From: Siphlonurus alternatus
Lineage: Eukaryota; Arthropoda; Insecta; Ephemeroptera; Siphlonuridae
NCBI GenBank assembly: GCA_949825025.1
Contig: OX463779.1
Span: 38,946,203-39,010,202, forward strand
Reading direction: 5' to 3'
Length of the DNA stretch: 64,000 nucleotides
The notes beneath the pieces are model-generated. The model saw only the letters and a program-made list of their open reading frames with translations. It did no database searches and was not told the origin of the DNA. Of the stretch, positions 63,939 through 64,000 are shown piece by piece. A program made the translations under genes and the position numbers. Every line of letters begins with the position of its first letter. Positions within the stretch are counted from its first letter, which is position 1.

Positions 63939-64000
63939 TATACTTGAATTAAATTAAAATTCAACCGGAACTATTAGGATTTTTTAATTGAAATTAAACT
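63939..64000. repeat. Copy F (left end) of the CCGGAAGT family, cut by the window end
   Basis: TATACTTGAATTAAATT followed by CAACCGGAACTATTAGG matches the left ends of the other copies. The right end lies beyond the window. Confidence 0.5.

Overview
This is a eukaryotic, very AT-rich stretch with long non-coding tracts, abundant microsatellites, many small inverted-repeat transposons and almost no coding sequence. The one host exon I can name encodes the first immunoglobulin domain (Ig1) of a Roundabout (Robo) axon-guidance receptor, on the + strand at 31990-32304. Its residue pattern ([26 protein letters not shown]) is closest to arthropod Robo proteins as I remember them, so the organism is probably an arthropod with large introns. 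Species and paralogue (robo versus robo2/lea) cannot be fixed from one exon. The exon has good splice sites and is phase 1 at both ends. No neighbouring Robo exon was recognised, so most of the window is probably robo intron: at least about 31 kb on each side, unless short exons were missed.

Layout. 1-7 kb: AT-rich DNA with a TTAA-flanked palindromic element (609-955) and two copies of a TA-flanked repeat family whose ends carry CCGGAAGT. 7-11.3 kb: a 5'-truncated non-LTR retrotransposon (LINE) on the - strand. Its reverse-transcriptase frame is split by a 1384-bp terminal-inverted-repeat element flanked by TA (8262-9645). The pair may itself sit in an older inverted-repeat element. 11.3-31.9 kb: AT-rich DNA with further miniature elements, GA and TA microsatellites, a pyrimidine-rich degenerate repeat (28.7-29.2 kb) and a G-quadruplex motif. 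32-37.4 kb: the Robo exon, a TTAA-flanked element with a GC-rich core, a (TTTA)n array, a 1032-bp spacer-free palindrome and a perfect 36-bp palindrome. 37.4-64 kb: more AT-rich sequence with dispersed repeats, hairpins containing TGACGTCA, a (GA)40 array, three more copies of the CCGGAAGT family and a few small GC-rich islands.

No multi-gene system was found. Apart from the Robo exon, the informative content is mobile-element biology: nested insertions, palindromes able to form long hairpin RNA if transcribed within an intron, and over-represented 8-mers (TGACGTCA, TGCATGCA). Base counts, alignments and expectations were done by eye and are approximate.
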